Source of the DNA: DASYQD01 sp963846495
GTDB lineage: Bacteria; Acidobacteriota; Thermoanaerobaculia; Multivoradales; JAIOJS01
Assembly (NCBI GenBank): GCA_963846495.1
Contig: CAWJWP010000002.1
Span: 54,137-118,136, forward strand
Direction: 5' to 3'
Length of the DNA stretch: 64,000 nt
Below the pieces are notes generated by a model that did not search any database, was not told the DNA's origin, and was given only the letters and a program-made list of their open reading frames with translations. Both the position numbers and the translations under genes were made by a program. How positions within the stretch are numbered: the stretch's first letter is position 1; each line of letters begins with the position of its first letter. Below are positions 1 through 8,242 of this stretch, one piece after another.

Positions 1-766
1 CGAAGGCTTCGAAGCGCTCGGCGACCGGCGGATCCTCGTGGCGCACGCGCGCCAGCGCCGCCTCGGCGGCGGGGAAGTCGTGCACGAAGGTCACCGCGCC
101 GCGCCCGAGCCGCGGCTCGACGACGGTGGCGAGGAGCAGGTGGAGCCATTCCTCGCGCGGCCAACTGGCGGCGGCGTCTGCGGCGGCGACGCCGAGCTCG
201 CTGGCGCGGCGTTGCAGCGTTGCCGCGTCGGCTACGAACGGATCTACCGCGGCATGGCGGAGGAATGCGGCGCGGTAGGTGAGCCGCTCGCCCCTCCGCT
301 CGCCCACGAGCCCCGGCAGCGTCGCGCGCAGCAGCTCCTCGACCTCGTCCATCAGCTGATGGTGGTCCCAGCCCGGCCGATACCACTCGAGCATGGTGAA
401 CTCGGAGTTGTGGCGGCGGCCCGACTCGCCGTCGCGGAAGGCTTTGCCGAGCTGCCAGATGGGGCCGCTGCCGGCCGCCAACAGCCGCTTCATGTGCAGC
501 TCGGGCGAAGTCTGCAGCCAGAGCGTGCGCGGCGGCGGACCGTGGAGCGTCGTCGACAGGCTCGCGAGGTGGAGATCGGTCGCCGTCGCGGCGCCCAGCA
601 GCGGCGTCTCGACCTCGAGCACGCCGCGCTCGGCGAAGAAGCGGCGAACGGCGGCGAGCAGCTCGGCGCGCCGCCGCAGATTCTCCAGCGGCGCCGTTGG
701 GCGCCAATCCTCAGCTTGTGGCTCTGCGGGCGACCGCGGCTTCGGCGACCGCCCTTCGCCCCTCAC
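1..766 (-). CDS. epmA: EF-P lysine beta-lysyltransferase EpmA (PoxA/GenX), 3' end outside window
   Basis: Class II aminoacyl-tRNA synthetase paralogue that attaches (R)-beta-lysine to a conserved lysine of elongation factor P. The reading frame contains the family signatures LQTSPELHMKRLL and FRDGESGRRHNSEFTMLEWY, the motif 2 region of LysRS-like enzymes. About 255 codons are present. The frame leaves the window at AERFEAF, so roughly 60-70 C-terminal residues, including motif 3, are missing. I chose GTG at 766 because it overlaps the efp stop codon (GTGA), a typical coupled start; the first 20 or so residues are poorly conserved, so a later start is possible. It lies just downstream of its substrate gene efp, and epmB is divergent, so the whole modification pathway is clustered. 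Family assignment is firm; the start is inferred. Confidence 0.9.
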   Translation of the reverse strand, partial: MRGEGRSPKPRSPAEPQAEDWRPTAPLENLRRRAELLAAVRRFFAERGVLEVETPLLGAATATDLHLASLSTTLHGPPPRTLWLQTSPELHMKRLLAAGSGPIWQLGKAFRDGESGRRHNSEFTMLEWYRPGWDHHQLMDEVEELLRATLPGLVGERRGERLTYRAAFLRHAAVDPFVADAATLQRRASELGVAAADAAASWPREEWLHLLLATVVEPRLGRGAVTFVHDFPAAEAALARVRHEDPPVAERFEAF

Positions 767-1332
767 TCCTTGGCGCGCGAGACGTAGTCGCCGGTGCGGG
801 TGTCGACCTTGAGCACTTCGCCGACGTTGATGAACAGCGGCACGCGGATGACGGCGCCGGTCTCCAGCGTCGCCGCCTTGCTGCCGCCGCCGCTGGTGTC
901 GCCGCGCAGGCCGGGGTCGGTGTCGGCCACCTTCAGGCTGACGAAGTTGGGCGGCGTCACCGAGATCGGCTGGCCGTTGTAGAGGGTGACCGAGCAGATG
1001 TCCTCCTCCTTGAGCCACTTCTGCGCCTCGCCCATCGCCGCTTCGTTGACGTGGTACTGCTCGTAGCTCGCGGGGTCCATGAAGTGCCAGCCGGAGGCGT
1101 CCTTGTAGAGGTACTGCATGTCGGTGTCGACGACGTCGGCGCCCTCGAAGACGTCGCCCGAGCGGATGTTGCGCTCGTTGACGCGGCCGGTGAGGAGGTT
1201 GCGCCACTTGACGCGGTTGAAGGCCTGCCCCTTCCCCGGCTTGACGAACTCGTTCTCGAGGATGTTGCAGGGATCGCCGTCGACCATGATCTTGAGGCCG
1301 GGGCGGAATTGGTTCGTGCTGTAGCTCGCCAT
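763..1332 (-). CDS. efp: Elongation factor P
   Basis: 189-residue translation factor that binds between the ribosomal P and E sites and relieves stalling at polyproline stretches. The N-terminal KOW-like domain, central OB domain and C-terminal OB domain are all present at standard length. The domain I loop reads KPGKGQAFNRV, which puts lysine at position 34, the residue that EpmA lysylates in E. coli; this agrees with the neighbouring epmA and epmB. ATG at 1332 gives the canonical start MASYSTNQFRPG. Its stop codon overlaps the proposed epmA start. The 74-bp gap to the divergent epmB presumably holds both promoters. Confidence 0.97.
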   Translation of the reverse strand: MASYSTNQFRPGLKIMVDGDPCNILENEFVKPGKGQAFNRVKWRNLLTGRVNERNIRSGDVFEGADVVDTDMQYLYKDASGWHFMDPASYEQYHVNEAAMGEAQKWLKEEDICSVTLYNGQPISVTPPNFVSLKVADTDPGLRGDTSGGGSKAATLETGAVIRVPLFINVGEVLKVDTRTGDYVSRAKE

Positions 1333-1406
1333 GCTGGATCGGGTTCCGTAGGTCGTTTGCGCGGATGGGTTTGCGGGCCGAAACCCGCGGCGGGTAAGGT
1401 CGGCGC

Positions 1407-2537
1407 ATGATAGCGCGAGTCGACGCCGGGGGGCGCCTGCGTGCGGGCGAGCGAGGGGTGCCTGTCGCGGGGGCGTGGCAGCGGGCCTTGCGCGAAGCGG
1501 TGAGCAGCGTCGGCGAGCTGCTCGACCTGCTACACCTCGAGGCTGCGCAGCTGTCGCCGGAGTTGCGTCCGGCGGCCGAGGCAGCGCGCGAGTTTCCGTT
1601 GCGCGTGCCGCGCGGGTTCGTGGCGCGCATGCGGGCCGGTGACCCGACCGATCCGCTGCTGCTGCAGGTGCTGCCGACGGCAGCGGAGTTGGTGGCGGCG
1701 CCGGGCTACACCGCCGATCCACTTGCTGAGACGAGTGCCGATCTGGTTCCCGTTTCGACCGCGGACGCGGGCGCCGCCGCGGTCGAGGGCTCGCCGGTGT
1801 CGCCGGCGCCGGGCATCCTGCACAAGTACCGCGGACGCGCGCTGCTGCTGCTGACCGGCGCCTGTGCGATCCACTGCCGCTACTGCTTCCGCCGCCACTT
1901 CCCCTACGGCGAGCACGCGCGCTGGGGCGACGACTGGTCACGCGCGCTCGACTGGTTGGCGGCGAGCCCGAGCGTCGAGGAAGTGATTTTCTCCGGCGGC
2001 GACCCGTTGGTGGTGGGCGACGACAAGCTGGCGCGCCTCGTTGCTGGCCTCGACACCATCCCGCACTTGAGGCGGCTGCGCATCCACACGCGGCTGCCGG
2101 TGGTGTTGCCCGAGCGCGTCGACGCGGCGCTGTTCGATTGGCTGGGCGGCTCGCGGCTCACGACCGTGGTGGTGCTCCACGCCAACCACGCGCAGGAGCT
2201 CGACGACGAGGTGGCGGCGGCGGTCGAACGGCTGCGCGGCGCCGGCGCGACGATACTCAACCAGGCGGTGCTGCTCGCCGGCATCAACGACAGCGTCGAG
2301 GCGCAATGTGCGCTGTCGCGATCGCTGTTCGCGGCCGGCGTGCTGCCGTACTATTTGCACTTGCTCGACCGCGTCGCCGGCGCAGCCCACTTCGAGGTGC
2401 CCGAGCGCCGCGCCCGCGAGCTCTTGCGCGCGGTGATGGCGGAGCTGCCCGGCTATCTCGTGCCGCAGCTCGTGCGCGAGGTCCCCGGCGCGCCGCACAA
2501 AGTGCCGCTGGGCTGGGATTCGGCAGACGAATCGTAG
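1407..2537 (+). CDS. epmB: EF-P (R)-beta-lysine formation enzyme EpmB (lysine 2,3-aminomutase family)
   Basis: Radical SAM, PLP-dependent enzyme of 376 residues that converts L-lysine to (R)-beta-lysine, the donor used by EpmA. The radical SAM cluster motif is CAIHCRYCFRRHFPYGEH (CxxxCxxC form) near residue 153, followed by the FSGGDP SAM-binding motif. The C-terminal PHKVPLG segment lies where the PLP lysine is expected. The length matches short EpmB-type enzymes rather than catabolic lysine aminomutases, which carry an extra C-terminal extension. It is divergent from efp-epmA. The stop codon lies inside the left arm of a perfect 22-bp inverted repeat. Confidence 0.94.
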   Translation: MIARVDAGGRLRAGERGVPVAGAWQRALREAVSSVGELLDLLHLEAAQLSPELRPAAEAAREFPLRVPRGFVARMRAGDPTDPLLLQVLPTAAELVAAPGYTADPLAETSADLVPVSTADAGAAAVEGSPVSPAPGILHKYRGRALLLLTGACAIHCRYCFRRHFPYGEHARWGDDWSRALDWLAASPSVEEVIFSGGDPLVVGDDKLARLVAGLDTIPHLRRLRIHTRLPVVLPERVDAALFDWLGGSRLTTVVVLHANHAQELDDEVAAAVERLRGAGATILNQAVLLAGINDSVEAQCALSRSLFAAGVLPYYLHLLDRVAGAAHFEVPERRARELLRAVMAELPGYLVPQLVREVPGAPHKVPLGWDSADES

Positions 2538-2585
2538 GGTGCGCTCTGCGCACCGTCCGGACTGGTGCGCAGAGCGCACCCTACG
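2533..2585. repeat. Palindromic repeat pair (family 1, copies 1 and 2)
   Basis: A perfect 22-bp inverted repeat, arms 2533-2554 and 2564-2585, separated by 9 nt. Each arm has the core GGTGCGCAGAGCGCACC followed by CTACG and is itself nearly palindromic. It sits between the convergent epmB and NUDIX genes and contains the epmB stop codon, so it could act as a bidirectional terminator or mRNA 3' stabiliser. Further copies are at 14387-14453 and 17289-17310. Confidence 0.85.
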
Positions 2586-2605
2586 CGGAGCAATCGACCA
2601 TCTGC

Positions 2606-3196
2606 TCAATCGCCGACGAGCTCGAGCAGCTCGTCGACCATGCGTAGCGTCAGGCCCCACACCACGCGCTCGTCGCCGAAGCGGTAGCAGGGCATCGGCA
2701 CCGGCACGCCGTTGCGCGCCCAGAAGAACGTCGAGCGGTTGCCGCGGTCGGCGAAGAAGCTCCAGGGGATCCAAAGCGCCTCCTGGACCTCCTTGTCGTC
2801 GGGCACCAGCTGCGGCCCGCCGCCGTCGCCCGGCGACGCGCGCAGCGCGAAGACGAACGGCGTGATCGCCAGCGATGCGCGCAGCGACAGCGGCTTGACG
2901 TCGGAGAGGCGGCCGAGCAGCGCGGCGTCGCGGTCGAGGTCGAGCGCCAGCTCCTCGAGCGTCTCGCGGCGCGCCGCCGCCAGCGGATCGGCGTCGCCCG
3001 GGTCGACCATGCCGCCGGGAAAGGCCATGTGCCCCGACCAGGGGTCCTGGGGGTGCTCGGCGCGGCGGATGAACAGCAGCTCGTCGCCCGCCGCGCCTTG
3101 CCGCGCCACCACCGCCACCGCGGCGCGGCGGTCGGCGTCGTGCAGGCGCGGAGCGTTGGCGGCGAGCACCGGCGGCAGGGTGACGAGCAGCGACAT
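2606..3196 (-). CDS. NUDIX hydrolase, CoA pyrophosphatase-like
   Basis: 196-residue NUDIX protein. The box is visible as FPGGMVDPGD followed by ARRETLEELAL; the paired RRAEHPQDPWSGHMAFPGG segment resembles the NudL/CoA diphosphatase subfamily. Expected activity is hydrolysis of a nucleoside diphosphate linked to another group; the substrate cannot be read from sequence. ATG at 3196 starts MSLLVTLPPV just before the conserved domain; longer frames upstream are not supported by homology. Convergent with epmB, divergent from the exported dioxygenase-like gene. Confidence 0.85.
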   Translation of the reverse strand: MSLLVTLPPVLAANAPRLHDADRRAAVAVVARQGAAGDELLFIRRAEHPQDPWSGHMAFPGGMVDPGDADPLAAARRETLEELALDLDRDAALLGRLSDVKPLSLRASLAITPFVFALRASPGDGGGPQLVPDDKEVQEALWIPWSFFADRGNRSTFFWARNGVPVPMPCYRFGDERVVWGLTLRMVDELLELVGD

Positions 3197-3217
3197 GGCG
3201 CGGCGCAAGGTTATCTG

Positions 3218-3243
3218 CGAGCCCCCCACGGTCGGGGGGCTCG
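3218..3243. promoter_or_regulatory. GC-rich hairpin between divergent genes
   Basis: Perfect 10-bp stem CGAGCCCCCC / GGGGGGCTCG with a 6-nt loop, between the divergent NUDIX gene (start 3196) and the exported protein gene (start 3333). There is no T-tract on either strand, so it is not a classical terminator. It could be part of a 5' leader or an operator; role inferred only from position. Confidence 0.4.
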
Positions 3244-3332
3244 CTGATGCCGTTCGCGGCTCGCTCCGGCTCGCCGCTCGGGTTAACGCTCGGCGGCCGC
3301 GCGCCGTCCTCTCAGGTGAAGGAGGAACGGCC

Positions 3333-3995
3333 ATGCGAAGGAATTGCGAACGCAAGCTGTTGGCGACGGCCGCGGCGGCCCTGCTCGTCGGGCTGCTCGG
3401 CGGCGAGCCGGCACGCGCCGGCGGCAGGAACTGCGTGCCCGGGCGTCTGGCGCCGTCGCGCATCGTCATCACCCAGCCGCAGAAGGGCGAGCAGCCGCTG
3501 CTCGTCGAGGGCCAGGTGGTGGAGGCGGACGGCAAGACTCCCGCCGCCGACATCGTCGTCTACGTCTTCCACACCGACGCCAGTGGTGTGTACAACGCGA
3601 AGCACGGCGCGCCGCCGCGGCTGCGCGGCTGGGTGCGGACCGACGCGCAGGGGCGTTACGCCTACCGCACGATACGGCCGGCGCCGTATCCCGGCGGCGG
3701 CGACGCGGCGCACGTGCACACGCAGCTGTGGAGCTACGTGGTGCCGGCGCAGTGGGGGACGTCGCTGCTCTTCGCCGACGATCCGCAGCTGCCGGTCACC
3801 GACCGGCTGCGGTCGGCAACGCTCGGCCGCTTTGGCTACGTCTGCGCGCCGAGCCGCGACGCGCAGGGCGTGCAGCGCTGCCGCCACGACCTCCGGCTCA
3901 AGAAGCGGGGGGATGACTTCGCGGGCCACGACCGTCACGGCTTCATCGGCGCCCCGGGCGGCATTACCGAGGCGATCGCTGTGGGCGGGCGTTGA
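3333..3995 (+). CDS. Exported intradiol ring-cleavage dioxygenase-like protein
   Basis: 220-residue protein with a Sec signal peptide (basic start, hydrophobic stretch LLATAAAALLVGLLGG, cleavage near ARAGG). The mature part matches the catalytic core of protocatechuate 3,4-dioxygenase-type enzymes. All four non-haem Fe(III) ligands have counterparts: Tyr in GVYNAK, Tyr in PAPYPGG, and both histidines in AHVH. The RTDAQGRYAYRTIRPAPYPG stretch is the family hallmark. Usual enzymes of this class are cytosolic aromatic-ring cleaving enzymes; exported versions exist in many bacteria with unknown substrates. ATG 3333 is preceded by an excellent AAGGAGG site 9 bases upstream. No aromatic degradation genes are nearby, so substrate is unknown. 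Confidence 0.82.
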   Translation: MRRNCERKLLATAAAALLVGLLGGEPARAGGRNCVPGRLAPSRIVITQPQKGEQPLLVEGQVVEADGKTPAADIVVYVFHTDASGVYNAKHGAPPRLRGWVRTDAQGRYAYRTIRPAPYPGGGDAAHVHTQLWSYVVPAQWGTSLLFADDPQLPVTDRLRSATLGRFGYVCAPSRDAQGVQRCRHDLRLKKRGDDFAGHDRHGFIGAPGGITEAIAVGGR

Positions 3996-4037
3996 GCGCG
4001 TCGCCGTCGAGGGCGATAGGGTGAAGGGAGTGAACCC

Positions 4038-4697
4038 GTGCAGCTCGCGAGCGCATCGGTGATGAGGCTCTCGCCGGGGCTCCGCGCGGTGAGCGCAGGC
4101 GGTGCCGCGGCCCCTGCGCGCGAGCGGTACGCCGGCGCGCCCGATCCGGTCAGCGTGGAGCTCGTGCGGCGCGCCCGCCGCGGCGAGCGCGAGGCCTTCG
4201 GCGAGCTCTACCGGCGCTACTCGGGCATGGTGCACGGCATCCTGCTGGCGCGGTTACCGTACGTCGAGGTTGCCGACGGCGTGCAGGAGGTCTTCCTGCG
4301 CGCGCTGCGTCATCTCGCCGGCTTGCGGGACGACGCGGCATTCGGCGGCTGGCTCGCGACTCTCGCTCGCACCGCCGCCGCGGATTGGGCGCGCCGGCCG
4401 GCGAGCCGGGCCGTCCACCAGCCGATGGTGGAGGAGCTCGCCGACGAGCGCGGTAGTGAGGCCGACGCACTGGCGCTGGTGATGACGATCCGCGCGCTGC
4501 CGCCCGCCTATTCGGAGACGCTGCTGATGCGCCTCGTCGAAGGGATGACCGGGCCGGAGATCGCCGAGCGCACCGGCCTCACGCCGGAGTCGGTGCGGGT
4601 GAACCTCTGTCGCGGCATGAAGAAGCTGCGCCGAGCACTGGGCGAGAGTGCTGAGGCGGTAGCGGCAACAGGAGATGTAGAAGGAGAACGCCGGTGA
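4038..4697 (+). CDS. ECF-type RNA polymerase sigma factor
   Basis: About 219 residues. Region 2 is seen as FGELYRRYSGMVHGI and DGVQEVFLRALRHL; region 4 as LPPAYSETLLMRLVEGMTG plus the helix-turn-helix IAERTGLTPESVRVNLCRG. It should direct polymerase to a small regulon under control of the protein encoded next. The start is uncertain: GTG 4038 gives a 40-residue N-terminal extension, and an in-frame ATG at 4062 is also possible. The stop overlaps the GTG of the next gene (GTGA), with AAGGAG upstream, so the two are translationally coupled. Confidence 0.88.
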   Translation: MQLASASVMRLSPGLRAVSAGGAAAPARERYAGAPDPVSVELVRRARRGEREAFGELYRRYSGMVHGILLARLPYVEVADGVQEVFLRALRHLAGLRDDAAFGGWLATLARTAAADWARRPASRAVHQPMVEELADERGSEADALALVMTIRALPPAYSETLLMRLVEGMTGPEIAERTGLTPESVRVNLCRGMKKLRRALGESAEAVAATGDVEGERR

Positions 4698-5776
4698 GCC
4701 GCGAGCGCGACGACTACCTCTGGGACAAGAGCGGCGAGCGCGACGCGCTGGTGGAGTCGCTGGAGCGCCGGCTCGCGCCACTGCGTCACCGCGAGGCGGA
4801 GCCCGATTGGGATCGGGTGGTCGAGAGCGGGGATGGGATTGGATCGGCCGCGACGCCGCGGCGCGGATGGTGGATGGCGCAAGGAAGTTTTGTTGCGGCC
4901 TCGCGTCGCCGCGCGCTGGCGATCGCGGCAGTTTTCGCGCTGGCGTTCCTCGGCGGCGCGCTCTGGTGGCGAGCGCAGCAGGCACCGTCGTCGTGGCAGG
5001 CCGAGGCGGTGGCCGGCGCACCGCAGCTCGGCGACTCGGCGTTGAAATCGCGACAAAGACTCGCCGCCGGCGACGCGCTCACCACCGGTGCCGGCGACCG
5101 CGCGCGGCTGCGCCTCGCCGGCGTCGGCGAGGTGGTGCTCGGTCCGCGGAGCCGGTTGCGGCTGGTGTCGTCGGCGTCAGACCACCAGCTGCTGGCGCTC
5201 GAGCGCGGCAGCATCGCCGCCGCCATCACGTCGCGGCCGCAGCTGTTCGAAGTGGCAACGCCGCTCGGCCGCGCCGTCGACCTCGGCTGCTACTTCACGC
5301 TCGAGGTGCTGCCCGACGGCCGCGAGCGCCTGCGCGTCGAGGCAGGTTGGGTAGCGCTGCGCCGTGGCGATCGCGAAGCGTTCGTCCCCGGCGGCGCCGC
5401 GGTGGTGAGCCCGCCCGGCGAGCTGGGCGTGCCGGTCTACCTCGACGCGCGCGAGCTGCGCCAGGCGCTCGACCGCTGGGCAACGCTGCCCCCCGGCCGC
5501 GAGCGCGCGACGGCGCTCGACGCAGCGCTCGCGCTCGCGCGCGCCGACGATGCGCTCACCCTCTGGCACCTGCTCTCGGCCGCGCGCGGCGAGGAGCGGT
5601 TGCACGTTTTTGATCGCATGGCCGCGCTGCGGCCGCCGCCGCCGACGGTGACGCGCGACGGCGTGCTCGCGGGCGACGCGGCGATGCGCGACCGCTGGTG
5701 GGAATCGCTCGGGCTCGGCAGCGCCAACTGGTGGCGCGGTTGGCGCGTTGCCTATCCGGCGATGAGCACGCGATAG
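4694..5776 (+). CDS. FecR-domain membrane protein, probable anti-sigma regulator
   Basis: 360 residues. A cytoplasmic N-terminal region of about 70 residues (rich in Asp, Glu, Arg) is followed by one membrane segment (ALAIAAVFALAFLGGALWW) and a periplasmic part. Residues about 110-225 resemble the FecR fold: LAAGDALTTGAGDRARLRLAGV, a repeated beta pattern typical of FecR/NF033-like domains, including LFEVATPLGRAVDLG. Coupled to the upstream ECF sigma gene by a 4-bp overlap, so it most likely holds that sigma factor at the membrane and senses an envelope signal. Unlike classical fecIRA clusters, no TonB-dependent receptor follows. Confidence 0.75.
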   Translation: MSRERDDYLWDKSGERDALVESLERRLAPLRHREAEPDWDRVVESGDGIGSAATPRRGWWMAQGSFVAASRRRALAIAAVFALAFLGGALWWRAQQAPSSWQAEAVAGAPQLGDSALKSRQRLAAGDALTTGAGDRARLRLAGVGEVVLGPRSRLRLVSSASDHQLLALERGSIAAAITSRPQLFEVATPLGRAVDLGCYFTLEVLPDGRERLRVEAGWVALRRGDREAFVPGGAAVVSPPGELGVPVYLDARELRQALDRWATLPPGRERATALDAALALARADDALTLWHLLSAARGEERLHVFDRMAALRPPPPTVTRDGVLAGDAAMRDRWWESLGLGSANWWRGWRVAYPAMSTR

Positions 5777-5863
5777 CCGCCGTCGTCAGTCCAGCGTTGC
5801 GGCCGCGCGTTGCCGGCCGCCCGGGCGATCACGGCGCCGGCGATTCGGCGCGCTGCCGACGCC

Positions 5864-6820
5864 TCAGCGTCGCCCGCTGGTGCTGCTCACCGTCCCGGGC
5901 GGCGGCAGGTGGTGCAGCTCGGGCGACACGATGGGCTGGCCGTAGATCGGCAGGAAGCTGCCCGGCTGCCGCGACTGCAGGCTGCTGTAGTTGCTGCGCG
6001 GCACGGAGGTCTGCCGCGGCGGCGGGCCGCCGTGCGGCGGCCGTCCCGGGTGCCCGGGCGGCGGATTGACGACGACCACCACCGGCGGCGCCCAGAAGCC
6101 GGGGAAGGTGACGACCTGGCCCCAGCCGTTGGCGTAGAGCTCCGCCGCACGCAGGCGCTTCTCCTGCTCGAGCGCCTCGCGCGCCACCATGCTCTGCTGC
6201 GTGCGCAGCATCGCTTCCGCAGCCTGGGCCATGCGGCGGCTCGCCAACTCCTGCGCCATCGCGGCGCGCTGGCGCTCGTGCTCGGCAATGCGCTCGCGCT
6301 GCTCGGCGACGCTCATCCACTCACCGTCGTAGCGCACCAGGCCGCGGCGCGCCATCGATTCCTCGAAGGGGATCCAGCGCGCGAGCTTCTCTTCGTAGAC
6401 CAGGCCGTGCGGCCGCAGCATGGCGTCGAGGCCGGGCAGACGCGGGTCGATCTCCGCCGCGACGAGCGCCGCCTCGCGCGCCGCGCTCGGGAGGTCGTTC
6501 GTCTTCGCCCAGAACGCCAGCTCGAGCCACGCGGCGGCGTTCGCGCTCGCCCGCGCCTGCAGCGCCGCCTTGCGCGCGAGGTAAGTGGCGAGCGCCGACG
6601 GCGACTTTTCGATCCCCGCCACCTGCTCTTCGGGGATCACGATGTGGCCGAAAGCGAGCTGCACGCGCACGCCCTGCGGCACGCGCTCGGCGATGACGCC
6701 CTCGTACGCGCGGCCGTTCTTGAGCCGCACCGTGTCGGCGCGCAGCGGCACCGCAGCGGCGGCGGCCAGCAGCAGGAGCAGGGCGGTGCGGCGGCGCATG
6801 CGCGGGAGCCTCGCCATCAT
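5864..6820 (-). CDS. Exported protein with N-terminal SH3-like beta domain, coiled coil and Pro-rich tail
   Basis: 318 residues, unknown function. Signal peptide RRRTALLLLLAAAAAVPLRA, then DTVRLKNGRAYEGVIAERV and VQLAFGHIVIPEEQVAGIE, a short beta-rich pattern seen at the start of many exported proteins of unknown role. The middle (about residues 150-225) is highly charged and helical with many Ala, Arg, Gln and Glu, likely coiled coil. The last 100 residues are Pro/Gly/Ser-rich. Start could be 6820 (MMARLP) or 6802 (MRRRT). It is divergent from the carboxypeptidase gene. Confidence 0.65.
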   Translation of the reverse strand: MMARLPRMRRRTALLLLLAAAAAVPLRADTVRLKNGRAYEGVIAERVPQGVRVQLAFGHIVIPEEQVAGIEKSPSALATYLARKAALQARASANAAAWLELAFWAKTNDLPSAAREAALVAAEIDPRLPGLDAMLRPHGLVYEEKLARWIPFEESMARRGLVRYDGEWMSVAEQRERIAEHERQRAAMAQELASRRMAQAAEAMLRTQQSMVAREALEQEKRLRAAELYANGWGQVVTFPGFWAPPVVVVVNPPPGHPGRPPHGGPPPRQTSVPRSNYSSLQSRQPGSFLPIYGQPIVSPELHHLPPPGTVSSTSGRR

Positions 6821-6986
6821 TGTACGCCTGAGCCGGCGTCAACGTCGCACCAATCGGCGACGAGCCGCTCGCCATTCGTCTCGTTGGCGAGCGCGAGCGT
6901 CCGGCTCCGGATCTTGTCCTTGTGAAACAGGCAGTTGCGCAGCTGGCAACGATGCTGCATCGTGTGGGCGGCGTGGAGGTTACTGA

Positions 6987-8144
6987 ATGAGACGCCAATT
7001 GCTCGCCCTCACTCTGCTGGTCGCTGCCACCACGTCGGCGGCGCAGGCCGGGGCGACCTATCGCGCCGCCCTCGTCGTCGAGCCGAGCACCTGGACGGTG
7101 CTCTACTCGCGCGACCCGCATCTGCAGCTGCCGACCGCCTCGATGATCAAGATGCTCAACGCGCTGGTGGCGATGGACGCCATCGAGCGCGGCGAGGTGA
7201 CCTGGGACACGCCGATCCGCGCCTCGCGCGAGTCGGCGCTCGTCGAAGGCTCGCAGGTCTACCTCGAAGAGGGCGAGGTCTTCACCGTCCGCGACCTGAT
7301 GAAGGCGATGATGGTGAAGTCCGCCAACGACGCCGCCGATGCGCTCGCCGTCGGGATCGCCGGCTCGCGCGAGGCGTACGTACAGCGCATGCGCGACAAG
7401 GCGCGCGCGATGGGGCTCGCCGACACGTTGGTCCATACGCCGCACGGGCTGCCGACGAACGACACCGGGCTGCCCGAGGACCGTTCGTCGCCGACGGACC
7501 TCGCGCGCATGGGCGCCGAGGTGCTGCGCTACCCCGAGCTGCGCGTCCTCGTCTCGACGCGGCTGGCGCCGTTCCGTCAAGGCGAGTTCGAGCTCTTCAA
7601 CCCCAACCGCCTGCTCGGCCGCTACGCCTTCGCCACCGGCATCAAGACCGGCTACCACGCCGGCTCCGACTTCTGCTTGACCGCCTCGGCGCGCCGCGAT
7701 GGCATGGAGCTGATCGCGGTGGTGATGGGCGCGCCGCACCTCTACGACCGCTTCAACGCCGCCGAGGAGCTGCTCGAGGACGCCTTCAACCACTACCGCC
7801 TGCTGGTGCCGGTGCGCGCCGGCGAGGTGTTGGGACAGCGGGCGCCGGTGTGGGGCGGCACCGATGCCACGGTACAGGTGCGCGCGGCGGCGGATGCGCG
7901 GCTGGTGGTACGGCGCGGCTTCGCGCCGCAGCTGCAGCGGCTGGTGGCGCTGGAACGGCAGCCGGCGCCGGTGGACAAGGGCGAAGCGGTGGGACGCGTC
8001 GTCGTGCGGCTCGGCGACCGCGTGGTGGCGCAGGTGCCGGCGGTGGCGGGAGCCGAGGTGCCGGAGGCGTCGCCGTGGCAGCTCTTCCGTCACCGCATGT
8101 GGAGCGGCCTGCTGGCGCGCTTCGCCTCGCTCGTGCTGATCTGA
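6987..8144 (+). CDS. D-alanyl-D-alanine carboxypeptidase (penicillin-binding protein 5/6 family)
   Basis: 385-residue serine peptidase that trims the terminal D-Ala from peptidoglycan stem pentapeptides in the periplasm. Signal peptide MRRQLLALTLLVAATTSAAQA. Catalytic motifs: SxxK as ASMIKM (about residue 51), SxN as KSANDAADAL, and KTG as GIKTGYHAGSDFC. A C-terminal beta domain follows (about residues 265-360), and the last 25 residues (FRHRMWSGLLARFASLVLI) form a probable amphipathic membrane anchor, as in DacA/DacC. Ribosome binding site GGAGG lies just upstream of ATG 6987. Confidence 0.93.
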   Translation: MRRQLLALTLLVAATTSAAQAGATYRAALVVEPSTWTVLYSRDPHLQLPTASMIKMLNALVAMDAIERGEVTWDTPIRASRESALVEGSQVYLEEGEVFTVRDLMKAMMVKSANDAADALAVGIAGSREAYVQRMRDKARAMGLADTLVHTPHGLPTNDTGLPEDRSSPTDLARMGAEVLRYPELRVLVSTRLAPFRQGEFELFNPNRLLGRYAFATGIKTGYHAGSDFCLTASARRDGMELIAVVMGAPHLYDRFNAAEELLEDAFNHYRLLVPVRAGEVLGQRAPVWGGTDATVQVRAAADARLVVRRGFAPQLQRLVALERQPAPVDKGEAVGRVVVRLGDRVVAQVPAVAGAEVPEASPWQLFRHRMWSGLLARFASLVLI

Positions 8145-8168
8145 CGAGCTTGACGCGAGAAAGAAGAA

Positions 8169-8199
8169 CGGGCGAGGCGGTCCGGCACCGCCTCGCCCG
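8169..8199. terminator. Bidirectional terminator between dac-type gene and phasin gene
   Basis: Perfect 13-bp stem, CGGGCGAGGCGGT (8169-8181) with its complement at 8187-8199, loop 5 nt. On the minus strand the stem is followed by GTTCTTCTTTCTC, a U-rich tail suited to ending the phasin transcript; on the plus strand no T-run follows. It lies between two convergent genes. Confidence 0.75.
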
Positions 8200-8242
8200 A
8201 TGAAAATCGCCGGCCGTACGGGCTGGCGCTGATCGTGTCGGC

